Positions 43,061 through 52,365 of a DNA stretch of 64,000 nucleotides are shown here, one piece after another; position 1 is the stretch's first letter; every line of letters starts with the position of its first letter. This stretch comes from an uncultured Bacteroides sp. (GTDB lineage Bacteria > Bacteroidota > Bacteroidia > Bacteroidales > Bacteroidaceae). The position numbers were made by a program, and so were the translations under genes. Under the pieces are notes generated by a model. That model made no database searches and was not told where the DNA came from. It was given only the letters and a program-made list of their open reading frames with translations. Location: NCBI GenBank assembly GCA_900552075.1, contig URYL01000002.1:1-64000 (forward strand). The letters run 5' to 3'.

Positions 43061-45670
43061 ATGAAAAAGCATTTAATTGACACTTCGTCTTTCTTGCAGA
43101 ATTCAGGCATCTGTAGTAGGTTTGTTCTTAGTGTATTTAGTCTTTTGTTGTTTTTGAATTGGCCCTTGTATGTTGTGGGGGGTGAAATGAATCAAAAGAA
43201 TAATGTGGCTTATGTAGATTCACATGTGCGGATAACGCTGATTTCAGATGGAGTAGTACGTTTGGAATATATGCCCGACGGTAATTTTGTGAATGATGCG
43301 TCCTTTATTTGTGTAAACCGTACATATCCGGAAGTAGAGTATAAGGTAGTTAGTAAAAAAGACTGGATTGAAATAATGACCTCTAAAATGATTATTTCAT
43401 ACAAGAAGGAAAGTGGAGCGTTTTCTGAAGGGAATCTTCAGATAAAATCTTCGAAGGCATTATATCCTGTTTTTGAATGGCGGCCTGGAATGGTACAGCA
43501 GGATAACCTGAAGGGAACTTATCGGACATTGGACGGACTTGACGGTGAATATCAAAGGATGGATTGGGTGAAAGATACGCAATCAGGACAAAAGATAAAC
43601 TTGGAGGATGGACTTCTGGCTAAAGATGGATGGACATTGATTGACGATTCACGAGGCCTTCTTTTTGATGGTAGTCAAGACTGGAACTGGGTGAAAACTC
43701 GTACGGACTGTAACGGGCAGGACTGGTATTTTATGGCTTATGGTCATGATTATAAAGCTGCGTTAAAAGACTTTACGCGGTTTTCCGGAAAAATACCTTT
43801 ACCTCCTCGCTATGCGTTTGGGTATTGGTGGTCACGTTATTGGGCTTATTCAGACAATGAGTTACGTCATTTGGTGAATAAGTTTGATTTGTATCAGATT
43901 CCGCTTGATGTTTTGGTCGTGGATATGGACTGGCATTATACTGAACCAGGAAGAGGAGGATGGACCGGGTGGACATGGAACCGGAACTTGTTTCCTGAAC
44001 CAGGAAGATTCCTTTCGTATTTGCAGAATAATCATTTGAAAATTACATTGAATCTTCATCCGGCGGATGGAGTCGCCCCGTATGAGGAAAAATATAAGTT
44101 GATAGCAAACGATATGGGAATTGATTCATTATCGGGGAAGAAGATTGACTGGGTTTCTTCTGATAAACGTTTTATTAACAGTATGTTTAAGCATGTGCTT
44201 CATCCTATGCAAGATGCAGGGGTAAGTTTCTGGTGGCTGGATTGGCAGCAGAATCTATATGATACGAAGATTACAAATCTTTCGAACACTTGGTGGCTTA
44301 ATTACATTTTCTTTAGTGATATGGAACGTAGGGCTCAAGGAAGGCCATTGCTTTACCATCGTTGGGGAGGACTGGGAAATCATCGGTATCAGATAGGATT
44401 TTCTGGAGATACGTTTGTTTCTTGGAATTCATTAAACTTTCAGCCTTATTTTAATTCTACGGCTTCTAATGTACTTTATGGGTACTGGAGTCATGATATT
44501 GGCGGACATTTGGGGAACAGCATTACGCCTGAACTGTATGTCCGTTGGCTTCAGTTCGGAGCGATGAGTCCGATAATGCGTACTCATTCTTCCAAAAGTG
44601 CTTCCTTGCGGAAAGAACCGTGGGCGTTTGGGGAAGAATATATGGAAGTAATCCGGAATATTATCATCCAGCGTTATGAGATGGTTCCGTACATTTATAC
44701 CATGGCCCGTAAAGCTTATGATGAAGGATTGTCTTTGTGCAGGCCCCTCTATTATGAGTATCCGGAGTGTCAGGAAGCTTATGATTTTAGAAATGAATAC
44801 ATGTTTGGAGATAACATGATTGTTTGTCCGATTACGGCTCCAGGTGAGGATGGATATGCCAAGGTTAATATGTGGTTACCTGAAGGAAAATGGTATGAGT
44901 TGTGCACAGGTAAATGTGTACAAGGGGGGCATGTGTATGAACGTACCTTCTCCATTGATGAATATCCCGTATATGTCAAAGCTGCATCGGTAATACCGAT
45001 GTATGATAAGAATGTACGTCGGCTGGATAATAATGATGAGGATATTGTGTTGAATGTTTTTCCTGGCGAAGGGGAGTCTTCTTTTGCCATGTATGAAGAT
45101 AGCGGAAATAGTTGTGATTATGGAGACCATTATGCAGTTACTTCTATTGGGGTTACCACTACTACGCATGAGACACGAGTGAAGATAGAAAGTCGTAAAG
45201 GAGCGTATGAGGGTATGCCTTCTACTCGTCATTTTAAAGTGAAGTTGTGTGCTTCGTGTATGCCGGACTGGGTTACAGTGGATGGGAAACAAACTGTATT
45301 TTCTTATCTTCCTTCAGAAGCTGCAGTGATGATAGATCTTGGAAAGTGCGATTTGACAAAAGAGCGGGAGGTCAGGATTGGATATCCTACTGTACGTCCT
45401 TGTACAGAGGGATTTATGGTGGCTTCTAAGAGATTGTTGAAGGCAGTGGAAGCTTTGAAATACAGAGATGCGGGCATCGTATTGAAGGATGAACTAGGTT
45501 CTATGGCAAGTGTTTGCGAATCAATTTCTTATCATCCGGAGGAAGCAAACAGGTTATTGACATCTTTTTGGGAAAAATACAATATCCTTCCTTCTATATT
45601 GGAAAGACAAGGATTGTCTGAGGAAAATTGTAAATGGTTTTTGAAAATGATTGATTGGGAACAAAAGTGA
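43061..45670 (+). CDS. Glycoside hydrolase family 31 (alpha-glycosidase)
   Basis: An 869-residue secreted retaining alpha-glycosidase. Signal segment at ~20-40; N-terminal beta-sandwich; catalytic barrel from ~240 (PPRYAFGYWWSRYWAYSDNE). Nucleophile Asp394 lies in FWWLDWQQN and acid/base Asp450 in FSGDTFVSWNSL; WSHDIGGHLG and SPIMRTHSSK are further family marks. A DUF5110-like sandwich and a ~80-residue helical tail end the protein. Family members act on alpha-glucose, xylose, galactose or GalNAc links; the LDWQQ and SGD variants do not settle which. No susC/D is next to it. Confidence 0.93.
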   Translation: MKKHLIDTSSFLQNSGICSRFVLSVFSLLLFLNWPLYVVGGEMNQKNNVAYVDSHVRITLISDGVVRLEYMPDGNFVNDASFICVNRTYPEVEYKVVSKKDWIEIMTSKMIISYKKESGAFSEGNLQIKSSKALYPVFEWRPGMVQQDNLKGTYRTLDGLDGEYQRMDWVKDTQSGQKINLEDGLLAKDGWTLIDDSRGLLFDGSQDWNWVKTRTDCNGQDWYFMAYGHDYKAALKDFTRFSGKIPLPPRYAFGYWWSRYWAYSDNELRHLVNKFDLYQIPLDVLVVDMDWHYTEPGRGGWTGWTWNRNLFPEPGRFLSYLQNNHLKITLNLHPADGVAPYEEKYKLIANDMGIDSLSGKKIDWVSSDKRFINSMFKHVLHPMQDAGVSFWWLDWQQNLYDTKITNLSNTWWLNYIFFSDMERRAQGRPLLYHRWGGLGNHRYQIGFSGDTFVSWNSLNFQPYFNSTASNVLYGYWSHDIGGHLGNSITPELYVRWLQFGAMSPIMRTHSSKSASLRKEPWAFGEEYMEVIRNIIIQRYEMVPYIYTMARKAYDEGLSLCRPLYYEYPECQEAYDFRNEYMFGDNMIVCPITAPGEDGYAKVNMWLPEGKWYELCTGKCVQGGHVYERTFSIDEYPVYVKAASVIPMYDKNVRRLDNNDEDIVLNVFPGEGESSFAMYEDSGNSCDYGDHYAVTSIGVTTTTHETRVKIESRKGAYEGMPSTRHFKVKLCASCMPDWVTVDGKQTVFSYLPSEAAVMIDLGKCDLTKEREVRIGYPTVRPCTEGFMVASKRLLKAVEALKYRDAGIVLKDELGSMASVCESISYHPEEANRLLTSFWEKYNILPSILERQGLSEENCKWFLKMIDWEQK

Positions 45671-45681
45671 CATAGTTTGAA

Positions 45682-45721
45682 AAAGCCTGCCATCCGTTGT
45701 CTTATTAGGATGGCAGGCTTT
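45682..45721. terminator. Bidirectional terminator
   Basis: A 14-bp perfect stem AAAGCCTGCCATCC/GGATGGCAGGCTTT with a 12-nt loop, between the convergent GH31 and barrel genes. Confidence 0.92.
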
Positions 45722-45736
45722 GATCTGTTGGATGCC

Positions 45737-48022
45737 TTAATTTCCGAACCGTGAAGTATCCACTTCTTTCACTTCTTTTTTCTTGTATCCGCCAAAACGA
45801 TAGCTGAACGAAAGGGTAACACTCTGCAGGTAGCTTTTGGTATTCATGTCGAGATACTGTGCCCCGTTCCGGACCCTGGTTTTGGGATTCATCGTGTTAA
45901 AAATGTCGCGGCCTTTCAGTTGGAGCATGGCTCTGTCCTTGGCAAACGTATAGCGCAGGGCTGCATCCACGAAGGCTACCGGTTGGATGTAGTAACTTCC
46001 CTGTATGGATTTAGTCTGCCCGAAAGCGGTGACTTCCATTTTCAGGTTGGGTTGGCGGCAGAGCTGGAAGGTATGTGTCCAGTGCCCTACTCCCACCCAT
46101 TGCTGTTGGTTGAAAGGCGCATCGTAGTATGCACTGGCTTTGTCGTGTTTCAAGGTCGCTTGTAGGGTGAGGCGGCTGTCCCACCAGTGGCCCACCTTGA
46201 AAGGAAGGATGGCAGTAAAAGAGAGGTCTTGGGTGTAATCCCAGTTTTGCCAGTTGTAGATGGCTTTCAAGCGGTCGGAATCCAGGTAGACGGTCTGCAT
46301 GAAATAGTCGGGTGTATAGCTGTAGCTGGCCTGAAAGATGTACTTGCTTTTCAGAATGTAAGTCAGGTCGACATCATATTCAGTGTAAGGGCGGAGGAAG
46401 GGATTCCCGATACTCTCGTTGTAACCGTTCAGGTAGCTGGTGGCTCCGCTCAGTGTCCAGTAGTCGGGGTAGGTCTTGTCGGAACTGAAGGACAGCTGGA
46501 GGATGTGGGAGGCAGACGGCATGTAATTCAACTGGAGGGTGGGATAGACGGCCCATTTCCGGTAATCCTGCATCTGATAGTATTCCAACGTGGCAGAAGC
46601 ACTCAGGGTCCATTGGGAATTGAACGGCTTGTCGAATCCAGCGTAGACGTTGTAGGTATATTCACGGATGCGGTTGTACAGGTTCTGTCCTTGCATTTCC
46701 GGCAAGTCATAGTCCTGTATGTTCCGGTTGTACACGTAGGAAAAGGAGGTCCCATAGTTCAGTGTCCAGTCGTGCGGCAGTGAATGGCTTTGGTCGGCAT
46801 AGATTTTCCAGCGGTCGATGTGCTGGTCGGAACGGCTGACGAAACGGGTTTCCACTTCTTCCGGATTTCGGTCGAAGAAATCCTGGGTATCGGTTGAGGT
46901 GAAATTGGTATAGTCGGCACCGGCCCGGAAACCGAATCCGGAGGTGTAGTTCAAGGCCGCATTGTGCATCTGATGGTGTGTGCGGGAATCATTGAACGAT
47001 TCGGAGATGCTGCCGCTGGAATGGCTGTGGTGCTGACTGTTAGGACTGAACTGGGTGGTGTACGACAATTCAAGGGAGTTGTCGGCATCGAACTTGTAGG
47101 TGCCTCCGGCCCGCAGGGTGTGCGTCAGGCTGCGTCCTTGATTATCGGTCACCTGGTTCACATCATACACTTGCTTCTTCACCGTATGATGAGCGAGGAA
47201 GTCGATGTAACCGCGGGTGTAGCTGCTTTGAAGGTTGTACATGAAATCCAGGTCGACTTTGGGAGAGGTATAGGCCAGTGTGACGCCTCCGTTGCCCCCA
47301 GCTTCCTTCTGTTGTTTGTATTCACCGCGGATTTCTCCTTGCAGTCCTCCTTCCCCGGGTTTGTATCCTTTCAGTACAAGGTTGATGGCGGCCCCGCGTA
47401 TGTGATATTGTGGAGGAGCGCTGTACATCACTTCCGCTTTTTCCACACGCGAGGCCGGCATCCCTTTCAAGAGCGTGATGAGTTGTTCATAGGTCATGGA
47501 CGAGGGACGGCCGTTCAGCAGCAGACTGACTCCGCCTGCCCCGGCCAAGGTCAGTACGTCGTTCTGTTCAATCACGCCCGGAAGCTGTTTGAGAGCTTCG
47601 TAGGCGTTGGTGACCAGCCGCTGGGAAATCAGCTGCGGCATGTCGTAGCTCAGACGGCTGCCTTCCACGGTGACCAGCGGACGTTCGCCTTCTACCACGA
47701 CCTCTTGAAGGGCATAGTCTTTCGGCTGCAATACAAATGTACCGGCATCTCTTCCGCTTCCCTCCTTTTCCAGGGTTTCATACAGCAGGTGCTGGAAGAG
47801 CAGACGGTAGCGTGTCGGCTGGTGATTCAGCAGAAAGGTGCCGTCGGTATTCGTGATGGTGGCTTCTACAAATACAGAATCAATTGTTTGGAGTACGATC
47901 GTGGCTCCGTCAATGGGCTGATCAGACGGGTCGGTGACTTTCCCGGTGATGGTTTGTGCAGTGGCTGTGCCGAGCAGCGTACCGAGCAGTAACAAGATGC
48001 TCACTAAAAAATACTTTTTCAT
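45737..48022 (-). CDS. Outer-membrane beta-barrel protein with carboxypeptidase-regulatory-like domain
   Basis: A 761-residue TonB-receptor relative (PF14905 type). Signal peptide at 1-23, a regulatory-like beta-sandwich (ITGKVTDPSDQPIDGATIVL), the linker LQEVVVEGERPLVTVEGSRLSYDM, a plug-like region (ALKQLPGVIEQN, LLLNGRPSSM, RVEKAEVMYSAPPQYHIRG) and a long barrel ending in SFSYRFGGYKKKE. It is not SusC-like: no SusC signature and no SusD. It is divergent from a two-component system and has repeat GTTAA sites upstream, so it is the likely target. I chose ATG 48022 (MKKYFLV). Confidence 0.88.
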   Translation of the reverse strand: MKKYFLVSILLLLGTLLGTATAQTITGKVTDPSDQPIDGATIVLQTIDSVFVEATITNTDGTFLLNHQPTRYRLLFQHLLYETLEKEGSGRDAGTFVLQPKDYALQEVVVEGERPLVTVEGSRLSYDMPQLISQRLVTNAYEALKQLPGVIEQNDVLTLAGAGGVSLLLNGRPSSMTYEQLITLLKGMPASRVEKAEVMYSAPPQYHIRGAAINLVLKGYKPGEGGLQGEIRGEYKQQKEAGGNGGVTLAYTSPKVDLDFMYNLQSSYTRGYIDFLAHHTVKKQVYDVNQVTDNQGRSLTHTLRAGGTYKFDADNSLELSYTTQFSPNSQHHSHSSGSISESFNDSRTHHQMHNAALNYTSGFGFRAGADYTNFTSTDTQDFFDRNPEEVETRFVSRSDQHIDRWKIYADQSHSLPHDWTLNYGTSFSYVYNRNIQDYDLPEMQGQNLYNRIREYTYNVYAGFDKPFNSQWTLSASATLEYYQMQDYRKWAVYPTLQLNYMPSASHILQLSFSSDKTYPDYWTLSGATSYLNGYNESIGNPFLRPYTEYDVDLTYILKSKYIFQASYSYTPDYFMQTVYLDSDRLKAIYNWQNWDYTQDLSFTAILPFKVGHWWDSRLTLQATLKHDKASAYYDAPFNQQQWVGVGHWTHTFQLCRQPNLKMEVTAFGQTKSIQGSYYIQPVAFVDAALRYTFAKDRAMLQLKGRDIFNTMNPKTRVRNGAQYLDMNTKSYLQSVTLSFSYRFGGYKKKEVKEVDTSRFGN

Positions 48023-48060
48023 ATCGTTCGTGTCTTTATCTTTCATTATCTTTGACACTG

Positions 48061-48068
48061 CAAAACTA
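48061..48068 (-). promoter_or_regulatory. -7 element TAGTTTTG for the barrel gene
   Basis: On the minus strand TAGTTTTG fits TAnnTTTG, 38 bp before the ATG. A proper -33 TTTG is missing; the GTTAA repeats start 22 bp upstream, where an activator could stand in for it. Confidence 0.6.
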
Positions 48069-48090
48069 AAAAGCCCGTTTCGCTTTTTGG

Positions 48091-48117
48091 GTTAAGGCAA
48101 GGTTAACGCTACGTTAA
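48091..48117. promoter_or_regulatory. Three GTTAA direct repeats at 11-bp spacing: candidate response-regulator operator
   Basis: GTTAA at 48091, 48102 and 48113. OmpR/PhoB-type regulators bind direct repeats spaced 11 bp. The repeats lie between the barrel gene and the histidine-kinase/response-regulator genes. Confidence 0.65.
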
Positions 48118-48148
48118 CGGCTTTCGTTTACGTGAAGAATATACGGTT

Positions 48149-49549
48149 ATGAAGATGAAACACATTCGCTGGATTGCGGTAGTGGGACTGATTGCGATTG
48201 TCGAACTGCAGTATGTCTGGCTGGTCAATACTTACAAGCTGACACGGGAGAATGTCATGCGGCAAAGTCATGAGCTCTTCAAGGATGCGGCGCTTCAGGA
48301 AACTTTCTGTCGGATGAGCCTCTGGAAACAACTGTATGGGAAGAAGGATTCCACGTATACTTATCAATTTAAACTGGAAGAAGAGGTGGAGGACAGCGAT
48401 ACGCTGCAGTCTTCCACTCCGGAAACGCGCCAGTTCATCGAATCAGCAGTCTTTATCGCCTTGCAGGAAGGGGTGTTGAATACGTTCAAGATGGATGTGT
48501 CTTTGCATCGTTTGGATTCTATTTATACCCACCTGCTGGACTCGGTCGGTATCTCGGCCAAGGTGTCGACTTGTATGACGGATTCGTTAGGGAATGTGTT
48601 ACGGGCCTCTTCTCCTCAGGCAAAGCTGGAAGGACAGAAATATTTGAAGACGCAACCGATAGCTCTCGACATGGCGCATACTCGCTATCTGCAAGGGGTG
48701 ATTCTGAATCCTTATTGGGTGATATTCCAGCGCATGACGCTGTTGCTGATTGCCACGGTGCTGATTATGGCGTTGGTCATTATTTGCATTGTGTATCAGA
48801 TACGGGTCATTATCCGTCAGGACAAGATTGCCAAGGTAAGGGAGGATTTCTCGTATGCTATGATTCACGACATGAAGACACCACTGAGTTCCATCCTGAT
48901 GGGAACGGAGATTCTGGAAAGCGGGCGTTTGGACGGACAGCCGGAAAAGAAGGAACGGTATTTCCGGATAGTGAAGGAGGAAGGAGAACATTTGCTGGCT
49001 CTGACCAACAAGGTGCTGACGCTTTCCAAATTGGAGAACCATGCACTGAAATTAGAGCAGACGGATTGTTTGCTCCGACCGATTCTGGAGGATTTGGCGG
49101 AGAAGTACAAGGCGAAGGCAACCAAGCCGGTGACCTTTGTCTGGCATTTGCAGGAGGAGACGGTCTGGGCAGACGAGGAATTTCTGAAAGAAGCGCTCAG
49201 TAACCTGATAGACAATGCTTTGAAGTATTCGGGTGAATCGGTGGAGATTACCTTTCTTTCGGAACGGAAAGCGGATGGAATCGTCTGTGTGACGGTGGCC
49301 GACAATGGCTTCGGTATTCCTTTGAAAGACCAGCGGAAGATTTTTGAGAAATATGAACGGGCGGAAGCCAGTACGCGCAGTCGTTCCGGAGGCGCTCCCG
49401 GCTTCGGACTGGGACTGAATTATGTGCTCCGGATTATGGAGGCACACGGTGGTCGGGTCACACTGGAAAGCATGGAGGGCGAATACAGTCGGTTTACGTT
49501 GGTTTTCCCTCCGGAGAGTGCCATGGACGATAAAAAAGAGGAACAATAA
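48149..49549 (+). CDS. Sensor histidine kinase
   Basis: A 466-residue two-transmembrane kinase (helices ~7-25 and ~196-217) with a ~170-residue periplasmic sensor. The dimerisation helix has the phospho-acceptor His240 in YAMIHDMKTPLSS, and the ATPase has N-box LIDNALKYS, G1 DNGFGIP, G2 GAPGFGLGLNYV. No HAMP domain is evident. The response regulator follows after 1 bp. It resembles the RprX type of B. fragilis in arrangement, but I cannot prove orthology. An alternative ATG lies at 48155. Confidence 0.94.
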   Translation: MKMKHIRWIAVVGLIAIVELQYVWLVNTYKLTRENVMRQSHELFKDAALQETFCRMSLWKQLYGKKDSTYTYQFKLEEEVEDSDTLQSSTPETRQFIESAVFIALQEGVLNTFKMDVSLHRLDSIYTHLLDSVGISAKVSTCMTDSLGNVLRASSPQAKLEGQKYLKTQPIALDMAHTRYLQGVILNPYWVIFQRMTLLLIATVLIMALVIICIVYQIRVIIRQDKIAKVREDFSYAMIHDMKTPLSSILMGTEILESGRLDGQPEKKERYFRIVKEEGEHLLALTNKVLTLSKLENHALKLEQTDCLLRPILEDLAEKYKAKATKPVTFVWHLQEETVWADEEFLKEALSNLIDNALKYSGESVEITFLSERKADGIVCVTVADNGFGIPLKDQRKIFEKYERAEASTRSRSGGAPGFGLGLNYVLRIMEAHGGRVTLESMEGEYSRFTLVFPPESAMDDKKEEQ

Positions 49550-49550
49550 T

Positions 49551-50267
49551 ATGGAAGGACAGATAATCAAACTGCTGTTGGTGGAAGACGATGCGAACCT
49601 GTGTTATATCATTCAGGGAGGCTTGGAGGATATGATTGGCGGGTATAAAGTGCTGACGGCATCCAATGGCGAGGAAGGACTGGCGGTGTGGAAGGCAGAG
49701 CATCCGGACGTCATCGTGGCCGACATCGAGATGCCGGTGATGGACGGGTATGAGATGGTGAAACGTATCCGGGAAGAGGATGAGCATATTCCCATCTTGT
49801 TTACTTCCGGACGGGTTTCGCCGAAAGACGTGGTGAAAGGTTATGAACTGGGTGTGAACAACTATGTCAAGAAACCGTTTCTGGCCGAAGAACTGCATGC
49901 ACATGTCACGGCTTTGTTGAAACTGACCCGGGGTCTGCAAGTGCAGAAGGAGGGGCCGGAGGTACCCATCGGACAATTGTTCGTGTTTGATATCACACGC
50001 GGAGTCTTGAAGCAGAAAAGTGGAGAAGAACGTATGCTGACGGTGCGGGAGGCCGATTTGTTCTGTATGTTGTGTGAGCACAAGGGGCAGGTAGTGCGGC
50101 GGGAGGTTATCTTGTCGCGCCTGTGGAATACGGAGGAGGATTATTTCGCTTCGCGCAGCCTGGATGTCTTTGTGTCGCGTCTGCGGAAGTTGCTGGCAGC
50201 CGATGAGACGGTGGAGCTGAAGACCGTGAAGGGCGTGGGGCTGATTTTGGAAGAAAGAAAAGTCTAA
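49551..50267 (+). CDS. OmpR-family response regulator
   Basis: A 238-residue regulator: receiver domain (VEDDANLCYI, phosphorylation Asp58 in VADIEMPVMDGYE, KKPF) and C-terminal winged helix (LTVREADLFCMLCEHKGQVVRRE to LDVFVSRLRKLL, KTVKGVGLIL). Start at 49551, 1 bp after the kinase stop; upstream codons of the open frame lie in the kinase. The candidate operator of 11-bp GTTAA repeats is in the promoter region of the kinase and the divergent barrel gene. Confidence 0.95.
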   Translation: MEGQIIKLLLVEDDANLCYIIQGGLEDMIGGYKVLTASNGEEGLAVWKAEHPDVIVADIEMPVMDGYEMVKRIREEDEHIPILFTSGRVSPKDVVKGYELGVNNYVKKPFLAEELHAHVTALLKLTRGLQVQKEGPEVPIGQLFVFDITRGVLKQKSGEERMLTVREADLFCMLCEHKGQVVRREVILSRLWNTEEDYFASRSLDVFVSRLRKLLAADETVELKTVKGVGLILEERKV

Positions 50268-50285
50268 TTTAAATACAAAACGAAT

Positions 50286-51320
50286 ATGCAATATTTTAAG
50301 AGTGATTACATGGAAGGAGCGCATCCGCTGATTCTGGAGCGCTTGAGTCAGACGAATATGGAAAAGACCTCGGGTTACGGCACGGATGAGTATTGTGCTT
50401 CGGCCCGTCGGAAAATCGCGGAGGCATGCGGCTGTCCGCAGGCAGAAGTGCATTTCATGGTAGGAGGTACGCAGACCAATGCCACGGTCATTACGGCAGT
50501 GCTGCGTCCGTATGAGGGTGTGATTGCGGCTGTAACCGGTCACATCAACCAGCATGAAGCCGGAGCGGTGGAAGCGGGAGGCCATAAGGTGCTGGCTTTG
50601 CCTCACCACGAAGGGAAACTGGATGCAGTGGAGGTAGACCGTTATGTGACAGCCTTTTATCAGGACCCGAGTTGGGACCACATGGTGGCACCGGGAATGG
50701 TGTACATTTCGCATCCTACGGAGTACGGTACGCTGTATACCTTGGAAGAACTGAAGGCCTTGTCTGCCGTATGTCGCAAGCATAAGATTCCGTTGTTCTT
50801 GGATGGAGCCCGTCTGGGTTACGGACTGGCAGCACGGGATACGGATGTGACCCTGAAGGACATCGCTGCCTTGTGTGATATTTTCTATATCGGAGGAACC
50901 AAGGTTGGAGCGTTGTTTGGAGAAGCCGTGGTGATTCCGCAGCCCGGGATGATTCGTCAGTTTGATACCATTATCAAGCAGCGGGGTGTATTGCTGGCCA
51001 AAGGACGTTTGTTAGGATTGCAGTTCGATACCTTGTTTACCGACGGGTTGTATGTGAAGATTGCCCGTCATGCCATCGACATGGCAGAGCGGATTGTGGA
51101 AGGATTGAAGGCATACGGTTATACGTTTTTCATTCGTCCGCAGAGTAACCAGCTGTTTGTTACGCTCGAAAACAGTTTGTTTGAGAAACTGGTGCAGCGC
51201 GTGGGGTTTGAAGTCTGGGAAAAACGTGCCGATGGAACGACGGTGGTACGTATTGCTACCAGCTGGGCTACTCGGGAAGAAGATGTGGCCGAATTGCTGG
51301 AAGAGTTGAAAAAGAAATAA
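50286..51320 (+). CDS. Low-specificity L-threonine aldolase-like PLP enzyme
   Basis: A 344-residue fold-type I PLP enzyme of the beta-eliminating-lyase/threonine-aldolase family. The PLP lysine is Lys206 in YIGGTKVGAL; FLDGARLGYGL holds the Asp for the pyridine nitrogen, and FMVGGTQTNATV binds phosphate. It would cleave L-threonine or allo-threonine to glycine and acetaldehyde. It follows the response regulator by 18 bp, so it may share its transcript. Confidence 0.93.
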   Translation: MQYFKSDYMEGAHPLILERLSQTNMEKTSGYGTDEYCASARRKIAEACGCPQAEVHFMVGGTQTNATVITAVLRPYEGVIAAVTGHINQHEAGAVEAGGHKVLALPHHEGKLDAVEVDRYVTAFYQDPSWDHMVAPGMVYISHPTEYGTLYTLEELKALSAVCRKHKIPLFLDGARLGYGLAARDTDVTLKDIAALCDIFYIGGTKVGALFGEAVVIPQPGMIRQFDTIIKQRGVLLAKGRLLGLQFDTLFTDGLYVKIARHAIDMAERIVEGLKAYGYTFFIRPQSNQLFVTLENSLFEKLVQRVGFEVWEKRADGTTVVRIATSWATREEDVAELLEELKKK

Positions 51321-51344
51321 CCGCTGATAAATAGTGGAATTAGG

Positions 51345-51404
51345 CAGTCGGCCCCGCAAAGCCATCGGTTTATGACCTTGGACTTTTGCGGGGCCGGCTG
51401 TTTT
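51345..51404. terminator. Terminator between threonine aldolase and carbonic anhydrase genes
   Basis: CAGTCGGCCCCGCAAA pairs with TTTGCGGGGCCGGCTG (one G-T pair), loop of 24 nt, T-run on the plus strand. The carbonic anhydrase stop codon lies at its right edge, so it may serve both. Confidence 0.9.
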
Positions 51405-51930
51405 ATTTCGCTTCTTCTTCCTTGAACCAAGAGGCATACATCAAGTAGCCGTTGGCAATTTTCTGGTTGAGTTCCTTACTTTGTGCCGGGTCGACTTTTT
51501 TGATGAACTTGGCCGGAACGCCTCCCCAGAGGGTGTGGGGCTCGATGACGGTGTTCGCCAATACCAGGGCACCGGCAGCCACGATGGCTCCTTCTCCCAC
51601 TACGGCGTGGTCGAGTAGGGTAGACCCCATGCCAATCAGGGCATTGTCGTGTACGCAGGCTCCGTGAAGTGTCACGTTGTGGCCGATGGATACGTCGTTG
51701 CCGATTTCCACAGTCGATTTTTCATATAAGGTGTGGAGTACGGTGCCGTCTTGGATGTTCACCCGGTCGCCGATGCGGATGGAGTTCACATCCCCCCGGA
51801 GTACGGCATTGAACCATACGCTACAGTCTTTTCCCATTACTACATCACCGATAATGGTGGCGTTGTCGGCCAGATAACAGTTCTCGCCGATTTGAGGAGT
51901 AAATCCTCTGACAGATTTTATCAGTGCCAT
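51403..51930 (-). CDS. Gamma-class carbonic anhydrase family protein
   Basis: A 175-residue left-handed beta-helix of hexapeptide repeats (VNIQDGTVLHTL, ISIGHNVTLHGACVHDNALIGMGSTLLDHA). The His residues in SIGHNVTLHGA and VLH-type positions fit zinc ligands of the YrdA/gamma-CA family. Catalytic activity is not always present in these. Cytoplasmic, by lack of a signal. No promoter box was clear. Confidence 0.92.
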   Translation of the reverse strand: MALIKSVRGFTPQIGENCYLADNATIIGDVVMGKDCSVWFNAVLRGDVNSIRIGDRVNIQDGTVLHTLYEKSTVEIGNDVSIGHNVTLHGACVHDNALIGMGSTLLDHAVVGEGAIVAAGALVLANTVIEPHTLWGGVPAKFIKKVDPAQSKELNQKIANGYLMYASWFKEEEAK

Positions 51931-52160
51931 AAGTTTGTTTCATTTGATAGAGTGGCCTAAGTTAATGGATTTTCTGGAATAAGGAGAGGTATTTATCCAT
52001 TTTTGTGGAGAAATAGATTTTCTGAAAGCTCTGACTGGAATGCATCCTTTTATGTTCTCACTTTAGGTCTTTGTCTGGGAGGGTACAGATTTCTGTTTTT
52101 TTGTGGAATATTAGAATACTGTATATCAGCTTGTTGCAAAGTCCCCCTTTCTCTGTGAAA
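51931..52160. other. Intergenic stretch upstream of the carbonic anhydrase gene, no gene found
   Basis: It holds neither a conserved ORF nor a clear hairpin, and continues into a 22-bp repeat array at 52161. Confidence 0.5.
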
Positions 52161-52263
52161 AAACGTCTTTGCGTTTTTTAAAAACGCAAGTGCATTTGAA
52201 GTCAAACACAAGTGCGTTTAAGATAAAACGCAAGTACGTTTGACTTGAAACGTAAGTGCGTTT
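52161..52263. repeat. 22-bp tandem palindrome array, family B
   Basis: AAAC starts at 52161, 52182, 52204, 52226 and 52248 (spacing 21, 22, 22, 22). The unit is AAACGCAAGTGCGTTT plus a variable 6-nt spacer; the first unit is degenerate (AAACGTCTTTGCGTTT). Same period and AAAC..GTTT frame as family A but a different core (GCAAGTGC in place of GTAC). Confidence 0.85.
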
Positions 52264-52365
52264 TCAACCAGACGCCTCGGAGATTTACGGCAGTATGGAA
52301 TTCGCGAATTTTATAGACAGAAAAGATATTCTGAGAGAGTGGAAAATTTTTTCTGCATAAAACAA

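Noticed and set aside
46964..47992. 342-residue plus-strand ORF
   Set aside because: Antisense shadow of the outer-membrane barrel gene.
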